Notes: generated by a model not told the origin, from the sequence alone. Counted from the stretch's first letter, positions 8,668-17,700 are shown. The stretch: DNA of 64,000 bases from a bacterium (GCA_009918675.1 RGDM01000010.1:1-64000), one strand, 5' to 3'. A program made the numbers and translations.

Positions 8668-9732
8668 TTAACGCACGAGCATGTCCAGAGAGAGTGCTCC
8701 CCGGAATACCAATGCAGCTGCCAAACGTGCCGTCTGCATTTGCGAGTCACGCGCTGGACAAAGTTCAGCGACATCGACCACACGGCAAATTTTTCGAGAC
8801 AACACATCTTCCACGCATGGCCACAGAGTTTCAACCGGCACCCCAAAAGAAGTTGAAGCGCTTGTGCCCATCGCGGCGGCAACCGCAAAGACATCGAGAT
8901 CAATTGATGCGTGGAGATGCCCAGAGAACGTGCTTTGAGAAAGTTGCAGATTAAGCCATGCGCGCAAGTGCTCTTCCAGCGTGCATTTTTCAGTCGGGTT
9001 TTTGACCGGCGAATTCCAAAAACGCCATGCAGACTGACCCGCCGTATATTCGGCCACTGAGACGCCATGAGTTTGAGCAAAATCCCATAAGCTCTGCGGA
9101 TTGCGCTCGCGTTGAATACCAATTTCAAAAATCGCTCGACCCAAATCAACCCGATCGCCGAGTGTTTCAATGACCCTTCGGAAGGGTGTGCCGCTATTTA
9201 TTTCACCTTGCTCCATAGGTCGAAGATCAAAGTGCGCATCAAAATTAAGGATGGGGACAACTCCCGAACAGCTGCGAGAATGACCGAGGTAAGAGCCAAA
9301 ACTAAAATCATGGCCACCGCCAATCACGTGCACACGGCGAGCACCTTGGGCAAGCAAATAAGAAACAACCTCGGCGAGTGCAGAGTGTGTGTCTGCGATA
9401 CTCGCCAACAATTTCACGTCGCCAAAATCGCTCCATTGCGAGCCAGCCCAAGGGCCCTGCGCAAGCCGAACATCATAAAGGCGATAGAAAGATTGCCGAA
9501 AAGAATCTGGGCCACCACTCGCACCGAGATGTCCAGAATTCAGAGCAACTCCACGATCATCGGGAATTCCAATCAGGATATGTTTATCGTGAATGTATTT
9601 TTGCGGATCAATATCTGCCGCGCCATCCCAAGGCCAAAGCGATTTTCCGAGCATTTCTGAGCGCAGAGCTGCTGTATTGAACTGAGTTGGAGCAAGAAGA
9701 GAAGCAAAACGCGACGCTGAAGGAAGGGTCAT
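8668..9732 (-). CDS. hutG: Arginase-family hydrolase, probably formimidoylglutamase
   Basis: A 354-residue binuclear manganese hydrolase of the ureohydrolase (arginase/agmatinase/formimidoylglutamase) family. Metal ligands are visible in GGGHD, NFDAHFDLR (the DxHxD pattern) and SIDLDVF (DxD). The INSGTPFR stretch after DAHFDLR resembles the SSGTPF of HutG, which hydrolyses formimidoylglutamate to glutamate and formamide in histidine breakdown. No hutH, hutU or hutI lies nearby, so agmatinase or another guanidino hydrolase remains possible. The start is uncertain: ATG at 9732 (weak GGAG, short spacing) or GTG at 9768. The gene runs into the nuo operon on the same strand. Confidence 0.75.
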   Translation of the reverse strand: MTLPSASRFASLLAPTQFNTAALRSEMLGKSLWPWDGAADIDPQKYIHDKHILIGIPDDRGVALNSGHLGASGGPDSFRQSFYRLYDVRLAQGPWAGSQWSDFGDVKLLASIADTHSALAEVVSYLLAQGARRVHVIGGGHDFSFGSYLGHSRSCSGVVPILNFDAHFDLRPMEQGEINSGTPFRRVIETLGDRVDLGRAIFEIGIQRERNPQSLWDFAQTHGVSVAEYTAGQSAWRFWNSPVKNPTEKCTLEEHLRAWLNLQLSQSTFSGHLHASIDLDVFAVAAAMGTSASTSFGVPVETLWPCVEDVLSRKICRVVDVAELCPARDSQMQTARLAAALVFRGALSLDMLVR

Positions 9733-9809
9733 GAGCTCCACCGACCGATGTGACTGGGCAGCGCACACATCTCCCAGCCCGGCGCGATGGTATTCGCAAA
9801 CTGCAGGCC

Positions 9810-10016
9810 TTACGCCGGTTTCTTTGGCGGTGGCTTGCTCGCGGAGAGCCTTTGTTTGCCCAATTGTTTTTCGATGGTGCGGATAATACGCTGCCGCAAA
9901 GCTGGATTTTCATCAAGAATGATTTGAAAGAGTTCGAGATCGTCGTTCGTGCGGAAAGCCCGTTTCTTTCTCGGGTTGTGATCCGCTTTGTCTTTTGCTG
10001 CGCCATTGCTCGCCAT
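9810..10016 (-). CDS. Small charged hypothetical protein
   Basis: A 68-residue protein, very basic at both ends, with a central amphipathic helix around NDDLELFQIILDENPALRQR and a Pro/Lys tail (KPPPKKPA). I do not recognise a family. The ATG at 10016 follows a GGGGTGGGGGGC stretch that can act as a ribosome-binding site. Codon use resembles the neighbours better than the two competing frames across the same DNA. It lies between the Cys/Met PLP gene and the hutG-like gene in the same direction. Confidence 0.5.
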   Translation of the reverse strand: MASNGAAKDKADHNPRKKRAFRTNDDLELFQIILDENPALRQRIIRTIEKQLGKQRLSASKPPPKKPA

Positions 10017-10099
10017 AATGCCCCCCACCCCTCGAAGATGAGATCGGCTTTCCGAGAGGATTTCCTGCGGGCAAAGAGAGGTCAGACAGAATTTTGACG

Positions 10100-11266
10100 T
10101 CAGCTCAAAGCCTGGCGAATATCGTCAACCAGATCGTGGGCTGTTTCGATGCCAACTGAAAAACGCAGAAGTCCGGAATCAATACCGATTTTCTTACGGT
10201 GGTCGGGCGGCACACTGGCATGAGTCATCGTCTCTGGATGGTTCACCAAGGACTCAACTCCACCCAAACTCTCGGCAAGGCTGAAAACCTTCAGCCGGCT
10301 GACAAACTTTTTAACATCATCAAACGAGCCCTTGAGGCGTGCACTGACCATGCCCGAGTATCCAGACATCTGCTGACGCGCCAGCGCATGCTGCGGATGC
10401 GATTCCAGCCCGGGAAAAATCACTTCAGAGAATGCAGACAATTGATTGAGTTCCTGCGCAACCACACATGCATTTTCATGATGACGCTGCATGCGAAGAG
10501 CCAGCGTCTTGATGCTGCGCAGAAGTATAAAACATTCTTGCGGTGCGTTAATCGCGCCACCGGCAAACTGAATAAATCGCAACTGCTCTGCAAGAGATTC
10601 GTCGTTGGTCATCAGCGCGCCGCCAACCAAGTCCGAGTGGCCCCCGATGTACTTTGTTGTGCTGTGCAGAACAATGTCGGCTCCCAAGTTGAGAGGCTGT
10701 TGAAAGATTGGTGAAGCAAAAGTGTTATCAACGACTGTCCAGGCACCTTTTGCTTTTGCAATCTCAGCAGCTGCGCGAATGTCTACAATGCGCAGCAATG
10801 GGTTGGTGGGAGTTTCAATCCAAACTAGCCTGGTTTTTGGGCGCAAAAGTGATTTCAATGCGTCTGGGTTTCGCATGTCGACGAACTCAAAATCGATCGC
10901 ATATTTTGCAAACAAACGACGAAAGAGCCGACCCGTGCCACCATAAACATCGTCACACACCAAAACATGATCACCAGGATTCAACAGCTGCGCTATCGCG
11001 TGCACTGCAGCGAGTCCAGAGGCAAACGAGATTCCGTGCTTTGCTCGTTCCAAAGCAGCAAGAGCCGCCTCCAATGCCGTACGAGTTGGATTTCCTCCGC
11101 GCGAATAATCATAACCTTTATGCTCACCCGGAGCGGATTGAACGTAGGTTGAGGTTTGAAAAATTGGAGTCATGATGGCACCCGTTGTGGCCTCGGGCTC
11201 GACTCCGGCGTGCACGCAAATTGTCTCAATTCCTGCTGTTCGCCCGAATGAATGTCCGTTCTTCAT
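10100..11266 (-). CDS. Cys/Met metabolism PLP enzyme (cystathionine gamma-synthase or lyase type)
   Basis: A 388-residue enzyme of the transsulfuration family (fold-type I PLP enzymes). Visible are GYDYSRGGNPTR near the N-terminus, FASGLAAVHA, ETPTNPLL, VVDNTFASP, the PLP lysine in HSTTKYIGGHSD, and ESLVNHPETMTHASVP, which is common to gamma-synthases and gamma/beta-lyases. It makes or cleaves cystathionine in the cytosol. Sequence alone does not decide between MetB, MetC and gamma-lyase. The start at 11266 has GGAG seven bases upstream; the open frame continues another 59 codons upstream, but those residues overlap the Omp85 gene and are not family-like. Together with MetH and MetF elsewhere in the window it suggests active methionine/cysteine exchange. 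Confidence 0.9.
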   Translation of the reverse strand: MKNGHSFGRTAGIETICVHAGVEPEATTGAIMTPIFQTSTYVQSAPGEHKGYDYSRGGNPTRTALEAALAALERAKHGISFASGLAAVHAIAQLLNPGDHVLVCDDVYGGTGRLFRRLFAKYAIDFEFVDMRNPDALKSLLRPKTRLVWIETPTNPLLRIVDIRAAAEIAKAKGAWTVVDNTFASPIFQQPLNLGADIVLHSTTKYIGGHSDLVGGALMTNDESLAEQLRFIQFAGGAINAPQECFILLRSIKTLALRMQRHHENACVVAQELNQLSAFSEVIFPGLESHPQHALARQQMSGYSGMVSARLKGSFDDVKKFVSRLKVFSLAESLGGVESLVNHPETMTHASVPPDHRKKIGIDSGLLRFSVGIETAHDLVDDIRQALS

Positions 11267-11303
11267 GACACTGCTCCGCTTGGAAATTGCAAAATCACAT
11301 TGT

Positions 11304-12680
11304 TTAAAAATACTGCTGCATGCCTGCGATCCAGCTTTGCCGCTGACGCAAACCAACCACAGCCAGGGCATAATCGACCCGTAGCCGCAGTCTTGCAATA
11401 GGACGAAAGCCCAAGCGGAGTCCAGTTCCAACGCTGATAGCAACGGGCTGTACCCATCGGCTCAGCGTTTCACTGGTGTTGCCACCATCGCAAAAGATGA
11501 CATTCTGCAACGCCCAGAGCGGTGTCAAAAGACTCGTCCACCGATACTCGACGTTCGTATTCCATGCATAGCGGCCTATCCGTTCACCTTCGAGAAGTCC
11601 GCGCACACCATCCAAACTTCCAAGTCGAACGGCCGACAACAAACTTTCAGACGAGACCGCAATAACCTGCAGACGCAAACCAAGATTACTGCCTCGACCC
11701 CAAGCCCAAAACAGTTGTTCAAGGGCGCTCACGCGGTAGACAATTTGTGCAACACTTGCTGAGGTCGGAATTAAACCTTCAATATTGAGCTCGAATCGAC
11801 TGCCGTTGTTACGAAAGTCGAGCAGGTCAAGATTATTTAGGCGGAGAGTTGATTTTAAATTCACACCAATTTCATAGCGCCGAGAAAAATTGGGATTATT
11901 TTTGGGAGCAATAAAATCTTCAGAAAGAAGATACCGCTCAAGAGGCTCAATGCCCAAGCCAACCTCAAAATTTGCGATGCGACGAATGCCCATCACAGAA
12001 AATCTCGTCAGGCGCGCCAAGGGTGTATAATAAATATCATTGTCAGGATTCACAAAAAATACAGGACGCGACACTTCGGAGAAATCAATCGCAAGCCGCC
12101 AATCACGCGTCACAACATGAGGATCTCGCCACCACATCGAGACCCCGGGCGCACCGGCGTATTGCTCATACTGAGCCCCCGTTTCGACCCCTGCACCAAA
12201 TGCGTTGAGGTCGTAAAGACCAACCACCAGAAATGAAACTCCGCCTCCACTCCCACCCCGGAGCACAGGAGTGAGGGTCCACTTCTCTTCAAAATTAAAA
12301 TGAAGTCTGATTCCCGTGGGCGAGATTTTTTCGTGAGTCAGCTCAACAGACAGAAAAAAATTTGTATTGCGCAGCCGCTGAGCCGCCGCCTCAGCGTCGG
12401 CAATTGAAATGACACAGCCCGCCTCAAAGCCAATTTCTTGCCGTACGAAATCTTCCGACGTACGGCGCAGACCAGTCAGCGTGAGCTCTTCCATCACAAA
12501 TGTCTCTGCATGAATCGGAAAAATCCGCGACAAAATATTATTCAATGCAGGACAACGTGGGTCTTTGCCCAAAGCGGTTTGCGCGAGAGATTGATTGGAA
12601 AAACTAAGACACACGAATAGAAAGGCAATGCGACCAAGCCATTTCATACGATGTGAGAAAACAGTCATGCGTGTTGCCAT
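11304..12680 (-). CDS. Omp85-superfamily outer membrane barrel with one POTRA domain
   Basis: A 458-residue secreted protein. An N-terminal signal peptide (GRIAFLFVCLSFSNQSLAQ) is followed by one POTRA-like segment at about residues 60-135 (EELTLTGLRRTSEDFVRQEI) and a C-terminal beta barrel. The VRGLLEGERIGRYAWNTNVE segment matches the VRG motif of the Omp85 lid loop, and the protein ends in QQYF with a terminal aromatic residue, as expected for BAM-dependent barrels. BamA has five POTRA domains and TamA three, so this is neither in the strict sense. The start ATG shares one base with the stop of the metallophosphoesterase gene (TAATG), and GAGG lies eight bases upstream. Substrate unknown. 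Confidence 0.8.
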   Translation of the reverse strand: MATRMTVFSHRMKWLGRIAFLFVCLSFSNQSLAQTALGKDPRCPALNNILSRIFPIHAETFVMEELTLTGLRRTSEDFVRQEIGFEAGCVISIADAEAAAQRLRNTNFFLSVELTHEKISPTGIRLHFNFEEKWTLTPVLRGGSGGGVSFLVVGLYDLNAFGAGVETGAQYEQYAGAPGVSMWWRDPHVVTRDWRLAIDFSEVSRPVFFVNPDNDIYYTPLARLTRFSVMGIRRIANFEVGLGIEPLERYLLSEDFIAPKNNPNFSRRYEIGVNLKSTLRLNNLDLLDFRNNGSRFELNIEGLIPTSASVAQIVYRVSALEQLFWAWGRGSNLGLRLQVIAVSSESLLSAVRLGSLDGVRGLLEGERIGRYAWNTNVEYRWTSLLTPLWALQNVIFCDGGNTSETLSRWVQPVAISVGTGLRLGFRPIARLRLRVDYALAVVGLRQRQSWIAGMQQYF

Positions 12681-13654
12681 TAATATGGCCTCACTTCGGC
12701 AAAACCAAGACGACGCAGCATTCGGTTGATCCGTTCAAACACATTCTGCTCCAACAATTCGCGGACAAGCAGCTGAGCCAATTCAGATGGCGTGAGGTTT
12801 CGCTCTTTAGATTTTTGAAAAAACGGATACACGACGTCTTCATTGAACAAGCTTTGCGAAGCAATGGCGAATGAAAATGGTGCGCACGCAACCAATGCAT
12901 CAGACTCACAATAGCGACGTAAGAGCTCATCCGCAGAATAGGGGACGCGCCGATTTATGACCCGCAAATGACGTCGCATGTCGTCCTGTTCGGAAATCTC
13001 TACCCACACCCACGTCGCCAGTGGCGCATCGGGGGCAAGGGGATCTTTTTCAACAAAAGGGTAACCCACACTCCCGCAATTGAACCACACATCGCCACTT
13101 TGCGGGTCGCGGTGCTGACCAAGATAATGGCTATGGCCATTAAAAACGACACGATTTGTAAAATTCGTGAAAAAATATTCCTCTTGATGGGCTGCGGAAA
13201 GTGCGGACTGCTGGGAGAAAAATTCGGGGACGCGATTGTTCGCAGCCCAGGATCCATGGACTGCAAACAGATTGCTCGTCTCGTTTCGCCATCGCTCTGT
13301 TGAAATCTTGTGAATTCTTTGCAGGTCATCGGCAAGTTTCTCAGCAGTCCAGGGGATAAATTTCCACAACGGCCGCGAAAACTTTTCCTGCTCCGGATTG
13401 CGCGCAAATTCGAACAAATAATCTTCATGATTGCCGCGCAGATGCGCACACTGCAATGCGTTGAGCCGAGAAAATACACCCTTTGGATCTGGGCCTCCAT
13501 CGAAACTATCGCCGAGGCACACAAGCTCAAAAGATTCCCCGCCGCGCGTTTCTTTCATGACTTCAATGTCGGCCAAGACAGCATCGAGTGCGGTCAAGTT
13601 GCCGTGAATGTCACCGATCATCGCGAAGGTTAAGGTCTTTGAATTCGACATCAT
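12680..13654 (-). CDS. Calcineurin-like metallophosphoesterase
   Basis: A 324-residue cytosolic-type phosphoesterase. All five metal-binding blocks of the family can be seen: GDIHGN, LVCLGDSFDGG, LRGNHED, AVHGSW and NGHSH. The fold resembles the YfcE/protein-serine phosphatase-like group with an added C-terminal helical part of about 90 residues (from about residue 235). The substrate cannot be told from sequence. The gene begins in an ATGA overlap with the end of the biotin ligase fusion gene, and its stop overlaps the Omp85 start by one base, so translation of the three genes is probably coupled. Confidence 0.9.
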   Translation of the reverse strand: MMSNSKTLTFAMIGDIHGNLTALDAVLADIEVMKETRGGESFELVCLGDSFDGGPDPKGVFSRLNALQCAHLRGNHEDYLFEFARNPEQEKFSRPLWKFIPWTAEKLADDLQRIHKISTERWRNETSNLFAVHGSWAANNRVPEFFSQQSALSAAHQEEYFFTNFTNRVVFNGHSHYLGQHRDPQSGDVWFNCGSVGYPFVEKDPLAPDAPLATWVWVEISEQDDMRRHLRVINRRVPYSADELLRRYCESDALVACAPFSFAIASQSLFNEDVVYPFFQKSKERNLTPSELAQLLVRELLEQNVFERINRMLRRLGFAEVRPY

Positions 13655-16600
13655 CTGCCCTCGGGTCGGACAACCGGAGTCTTCGAGAAATCGATTCCAA
13701 GCATCCGCGTGAACAGTTCAGCAAACGCTGTCTTTTGCTCGGCTGGGTCCACAGGCAAACCAGCCGCTTTGAGCAGCTCGAGTGTTGGCTCGTGGACGAG
13801 AAGATCTTCGGTCAGCGGGGCTATCACAGGTGCCCGACCCAACCGACAATCTGGACGGCTGAAAAACTGGATACCGGTGTTGTGCAGCCAATGGCGTGGC
13901 AGCAAAACATTCTCGCTGACAAAATCCGTGAATCCTTCCTCGTAAAAGTGAAGAAAAACCTCTTCGTCTGGGTGATACATTTTATCACCGACAATCCATT
14001 GCCCAAGCGCCGCCAGATGCGCCCGAATTTGGTTGGTTCGACCGGTTTGAGGCATGCAGGCAAACAAAGAATAGTCTTGCCACTGAGCAAGGCGCACGCA
14101 GTGAGTCAGAGCATCTAGACCCTCAGCAGAGTTGTGCCAAAGCTTAAGACGAATGCGCGAGCCAGCGGCTGGCCCAATAGGAAAATCGATTCGGAATTGT
14201 TCGGGAACATGTGTTTGCCCGCGTGTCACTGCGAGGTACATTTTCTTCACCGAGGCATCGCGGAAGCTGAGCGAAAGATCACGCCGCAAAGGGGTCGAAC
14301 GTGCACAAACCAAAAGTCCCGAGGTTTCTCGATCAATCCGATGGACAGGCGCGGCATTGCCATAGCCCATCTTTTTGGTGATCTCGATAAAAGTATTTTT
14401 TCCATACAGCCCAGCAGCATGAACAACCAAGTTCCCCGGCTTACAAAAGACCGCAGCATCTCCATCATCGTAAACAACTTCGACGTGAGTCATCATGTCG
14501 GGTTCATATTCCGGTGGATGAAATAGCCAGATTTGATCACCGTGCTTCAAAACGTATGTGGATTTTATGTTGATAAGTGTGGAGGGAGCCTCATCACTGG
14601 TATGATTCTTGGGTGAATTTTGCTCAATCAACAGTTCTCCAATGTCTACACGCTCCTGCCAGACATCGCGCGTGTGAAATTTGAATCGTTCGCCAAGATG
14701 CCTATCGAGGCGCAAGCCAACCCCGACATGTTCGAGCCGTCCGCCCAATCGGCGAAAATACTTTCTGTCGAGTGCAACTCGCTGTGATCGCCGCCGAGAT
14801 AGCCTCGCACGGAGCATACTTTGTAGAACTTTTTCCGGCAGTCCAGCTTCCGACTCTCCGTCATCAGACATCAACCGATAGCGGGATCGGGTCTGTTGTG
14901 AAAAAAAATCTGACATCGACTTGAGAACGAAATCATCATCAACGGTGAACTCGATCTTAAATTCTTTTCTCAGGAGATCCGCACAACCAATTGCGCCGCC
15001 ACCCGTAAGAATAACCTGCTCAACTCCATGCAATTCAATTAAACTCGCCACCACTCCACGCAGCTGCAAAAGCAGTCCGCGCAAAATTGAAAGCGCGGTG
15101 GAAAAGGGCGGCTCGCCTTTTCCTGATGGCCATTGCTGAGGCAGAGACACTTTGGGCAAACGGGCTGTTTTTTCGTGCAAAGCCGCAAGGCTCATGGCAT
15201 GCCCAGGCAAAATAAAACTTTCAACCAACCGGCCTTCAGCATCAATCACCAAACCGGTACTCGCAGTGCCCAACGAAAGAACCGCCACAGGAACGCGTTT
15301 CTCCTGCACAGCCTTCACGGCACTCCAGGCCTGCAGGGCTCGATCGACACCCATTTGCTCGCTCGCATAATCGGCGGCAACACCTGCGGCTTGAAGAATT
15401 TCATCGGCAACTAAAGGACAAAGGCCTATCTCTCGACCCGGTTGCATGGCAACAAGCGCTGACTCAAGAGACTGCGCAACCTTCGAAGAATTACCCGCAT
15501 GAGCAACAGCAGACCAGACAAGTTCAATGCGCGCCGTGTTGCCAACCGCTGCGAGAATCTCTTGCGCAAACGCAGTCCTTACAAACAATCGTTGATCCTG
15601 AAAGACCTTGCGATCGAGCTGCGACCAATCAACATCGCCGCGCTGAATATTGTTACCTTGTTCGCAGCGCCAGTGGATATGGGTATTGCCGAAGTCTAAG
15701 CAAATACGCGCAATTCCCGCAGTGACTGATGAATTTATATTGTATCTATTGTCTTGATGGGCTTCCTCCACCGCTTCATTATGACTTTGAAAACCAATAT
15801 CAGCCGCCACAATTGGTGATGATACACCGTCAATCAAGAGGGCTCCGTCGGAGGTGAGGCCTAAAAATGCTCCCACTTGTTCGCCTTTATTCACACTGAG
15901 GCGTGTGCCTAACGGAAGCGAACGTTCGATCGTGAGCATGCGAAGTTGTTCTGCAGATCGCTCTGTACAAAGATAATCGAGAAGCTCGCGCTCGATGTCT
16001 TCTGCCAGAAATCGCATGACAAGCTGCGCCAGCTTTGGGCCGAGTGCCGCAGATTTGATGCCCCACATCTCAAGAACGCTGCCTGCGTGCGAAACAAGGT
16101 CTGGGGCCATCAGCACATTGAGGCCTAAACCTATGGTGACAAATTGCAGAGAATCTGAGCGGAAAGACGACTCACACAACAGACCAGCAATTTTTTTTGC
16201 CGAAGAGGGTGAGTGAATTGTTGATACATTGCCGGTTCGTGACGGCCAAGCCCAAACATCATTCGGCCATTTCAGCCGTGGCTCAAATTCGATTTTTTGT
16301 GGAAAGCATTTGGCAAATTCAAGATGATTTTCAAGGCGACGGCGGACGCTCTCAAGCGCATCTGTGATTGCACAACCTGCAACCAGACTGAGCCAGGTGA
16401 TAGGTATTTTTAAAAATGCGGCCGGCAAAACAAAAGTGCAGGGTCCAAAGAATTGCGCGTGTTCAACAGACTCAGCAAAACTTGCAAACAACTGTGGCTC
16501 GCTCATCCCAGGATGAGGATGAACTGATGCATCAATGGCTTGCGACCAACGACTTCCGCCTCGTCCGCGCCCTTGAGTTTGCACGCGACTCATCACAACG

Positions 16601-16686
16601 AATGGTTCTTGTAAACCCAAACAAGCGATCTGCTCACGAGCCAAATCCATCGTCGAGGTGGTCTCGTGAAGAAAAAAACATTTCAT
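13651..16686 (-). CDS. Three-domain fusion: biotin-protein ligase, type III pantothenate kinase-like, RluA-type pseudouridine synthase
   Basis: A single 1011-residue open frame covers three enzymes. Residues 1-300 are a BirA-type biotin ligase without DNA-binding domain (HETTSTMD, GRGRGGSRW at about 39-47, KWPNDVW at about 139-145). Residues 325-600 resemble CoaX pantothenate kinase (LDFGNTHIHW at 330-339, QMGVDRALQAW, LTGGGA). Residues 650-1011 are an S4 domain plus RluA-family pseudouridine synthase (HRIDRETSGLLV at 782-793 with the catalytic Asp; QTGRTNQIRAH at 880-890). BirA-CoaX fusions are known in Neisseria; I know of none with the third part. In the CoaX part the Asp before GTA is Ser (LSLGTAST), so kinase activity is doubtful. 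The start at 16686 forms an ATGA overlap with nadC; the frame extends 15 codons upstream inside nadC. Confidence 0.88.
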   Translation of the reverse strand: MKCFFLHETTSTMDLAREQIACLGLQEPFVVMSRVQTQGRGRGGSRWSQAIDASVHPHPGMSEPQLFASFAESVEHAQFFGPCTFVLPAAFLKIPITWLSLVAGCAITDALESVRRRLENHLEFAKCFPQKIEFEPRLKWPNDVWAWPSRTGNVSTIHSPSSAKKIAGLLCESSFRSDSLQFVTIGLGLNVLMAPDLVSHAGSVLEMWGIKSAALGPKLAQLVMRFLAEDIERELLDYLCTERSAEQLRMLTIERSLPLGTRLSVNKGEQVGAFLGLTSDGALLIDGVSSPIVAADIGFQSHNEAVEEAHQDNRYNINSSVTAGIARICLDFGNTHIHWRCEQGNNIQRGDVDWSQLDRKVFQDQRLFVRTAFAQEILAAVGNTARIELVWSAVAHAGNSSKVAQSLESALVAMQPGREIGLCPLVADEILQAAGVAADYASEQMGVDRALQAWSAVKAVQEKRVPVAVLSLGTASTGLVIDAEGRLVESFILPGHAMSLAALHEKTARLPKVSLPQQWPSGKGEPPFSTALSILRGLLLQLRGVVASLIELHGVEQVILTGGGAIGCADLLRKEFKIEFTVDDDFVLKSMSDFFSQQTRSRYRLMSDDGESEAGLPEKVLQSMLRARLSRRRSQRVALDRKYFRRLGGRLEHVGVGLRLDRHLGERFKFHTRDVWQERVDIGELLIEQNSPKNHTSDEAPSTLINIKSTYVLKHGDQIWLFHPPEYEPDMMTHVEVVYDDGDAAVFCKPGNLVVHAAGLYGKNTFIEITKKMGYGNAAPVHRIDRETSGLLVCARSTPLRRDLSLSFRDASVKKMYLAVTRGQTHVPEQFRIDFPIGPAAGSRIRLKLWHNSAEGLDALTHCVRLAQWQDYSLFACMPQTGRTNQIRAHLAALGQWIVGDKMYHPDEEVFLHFYEEGFTDFVSENVLLPRHWLHNTGIQFFSRPDCRLGRAPVIAPLTEDLLVHEPTLELLKAAGLPVDPAEQKTAFAELFTRMLGIDFSKTPVVRPEGR

Positions 16687-17645
16687 TTCTTCAAATCCAG
16701 CGGGTAAATTTGCAGACTCATGTCGATCCATGTGGCCTGATGAATCACAGCTCCAGAGCTCACGAAATCAACACCAAGTTTGGCAACAGCGGCAATATTT
16801 TCTTCTGTTAGATTTCCACTCACCTCTAGCGCAACGGTGCGCCCCGATGAGCGGCGCAGTTCGATTGCACGTGCGATATCCGTTAGAGAAAAATTATCGA
16901 GCATAATCACATCTGCTCCGCCGGAGAGAGCCTGATCAAACTCCTGAAGGTTGCTCACCTCAACTTCGATGCGAGTCAAAAGTGGAGCTTTCGCGCGTGC
17001 ATCAGCCAGAGCTTCAGCAATTCCAGAGAAGCTCCGCAAATGATTTTCTTTAAGCATTAATCCGGTATCGAGCGCGTGGCGGTGATTGCGCGCTCCTCCA
17101 GTGCGGGTCGCATATTTTTCATAGATGCGAAGGCCAGGGGTGGTTTTGCGTGTTTCCAACAGAGTTGGGGCAGTGACTGCCTCGGCCGCAACAGCTGCAC
17201 TTACGCGCGCGGCCATTTGACGTGTTTTCGTGGTGATGCCACTCAGGCGAGCGCCAAGATTCAATGCGACACGTTCAGCCAACAGCATGCTTGCAGCGTC
17301 GCCTTCGCCGGCCAAAACAACATCTCCACGCTGAATCGCAGCACCATCTGTAAACGCAGAGCTCAAGAAACAAGAAGAGCTTCCATGCGTGCGCTGAAAA
17401 ACTGCAGCCATAAGAAATAATCCACAGAGTGAAAAATTCTGCTTGGCGATAATCTCCATCCGCATTCTGCGGCCCGCACTGCGCTGCGTCCAAATGCTGA
17501 CATCTCCACCACCAAAGTCTTCTTCCAACCAAGCGTCGATATCCCGAAACACGCGCGCCGGACTGACGCCCAAGCGAGCAACAATCTGACTTTCAACGGT
17601 CGAGCGTTCCCAAGACACCAGATTTGAATGATTTACTTCACTCAC
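16683..17645 (-). CDS. nadC: Nicotinate-nucleotide pyrophosphorylase (carboxylating)
   Basis: A 320-residue quinolinate phosphoribosyltransferase, which turns quinolinate and PRPP into nicotinate mononucleotide in NAD synthesis. Diagnostic stretches are ETRKTTPGLR, GGARNHRHALDTGLMLKENH, DVIMLDNF, LEVSGNLTEENI and GVDFVSSGAVIH. Length is slightly above the usual 280-290 because of an N-terminal extension of about 25 residues. The start is GTG at 17645: AAGGAG lies exactly eight bases upstream, whereas the GTG three codons earlier abuts that site. It leads the long minus-strand run and is coupled by ATGA to the biotin ligase fusion, so NAD, biotinylation and (possibly) CoA functions are co-expressed. 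Confidence 0.95.
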   Translation of the reverse strand: MSEVNHSNLVSWERSTVESQIVARLGVSPARVFRDIDAWLEEDFGGGDVSIWTQRSAGRRMRMEIIAKQNFSLCGLFLMAAVFQRTHGSSSCFLSSAFTDGAAIQRGDVVLAGEGDAASMLLAERVALNLGARLSGITTKTRQMAARVSAAVAAEAVTAPTLLETRKTTPGLRIYEKYATRTGGARNHRHALDTGLMLKENHLRSFSGIAEALADARAKAPLLTRIEVEVSNLQEFDQALSGGADVIMLDNFSLTDIARAIELRRSSGRTVALEVSGNLTEENIAAVAKLGVDFVSSGAVIHQATWIDMSLQIYPLDLKK

Positions 17646-17671
17646 GACAAGCACTCCTTCAACCTCTCTCC

Positions 17672-17700
17672 TTGGACAAAGCCCCTGCCAGGTCTATTGT
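17672..17700 (+). promoter_or_regulatory. Possible sigma-70-type promoter for the serine hydrolase/efflux operon
   Basis: In the divergent gap between nadC and the serine hydrolase, TTGGAC and TATTGT stand 17 bases apart, 57 bases before the ATG at 17757. Match to the consensus is only 3 of 6 and 4 of 6, so this is a weak call. Confidence 0.3.

Noticed and set aside
8595-9170. 313-codon reading frame starting 190 codons before NuoA
   Set aside because: The extra part overlaps the hutG-like gene in another frame; NuoA has a GGAGG-supported start at 8594 and normal family length.
9608-10097. Two other frames (minus 9608-10006 and plus 9750-10097) over the small-protein gene
   Set aside because: Arg/Ser-rich, low-complexity translations without ribosome-binding sites; the 68-residue frame is more protein-like.
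13651-16731. Earliest start of the fusion protein at 16731
   Set aside because: The 15 extra codons overlap nadC; the ATG at 16686 gives an ATGA overlap and the normal BirA beginning (MKCFFLHETTSTMD).
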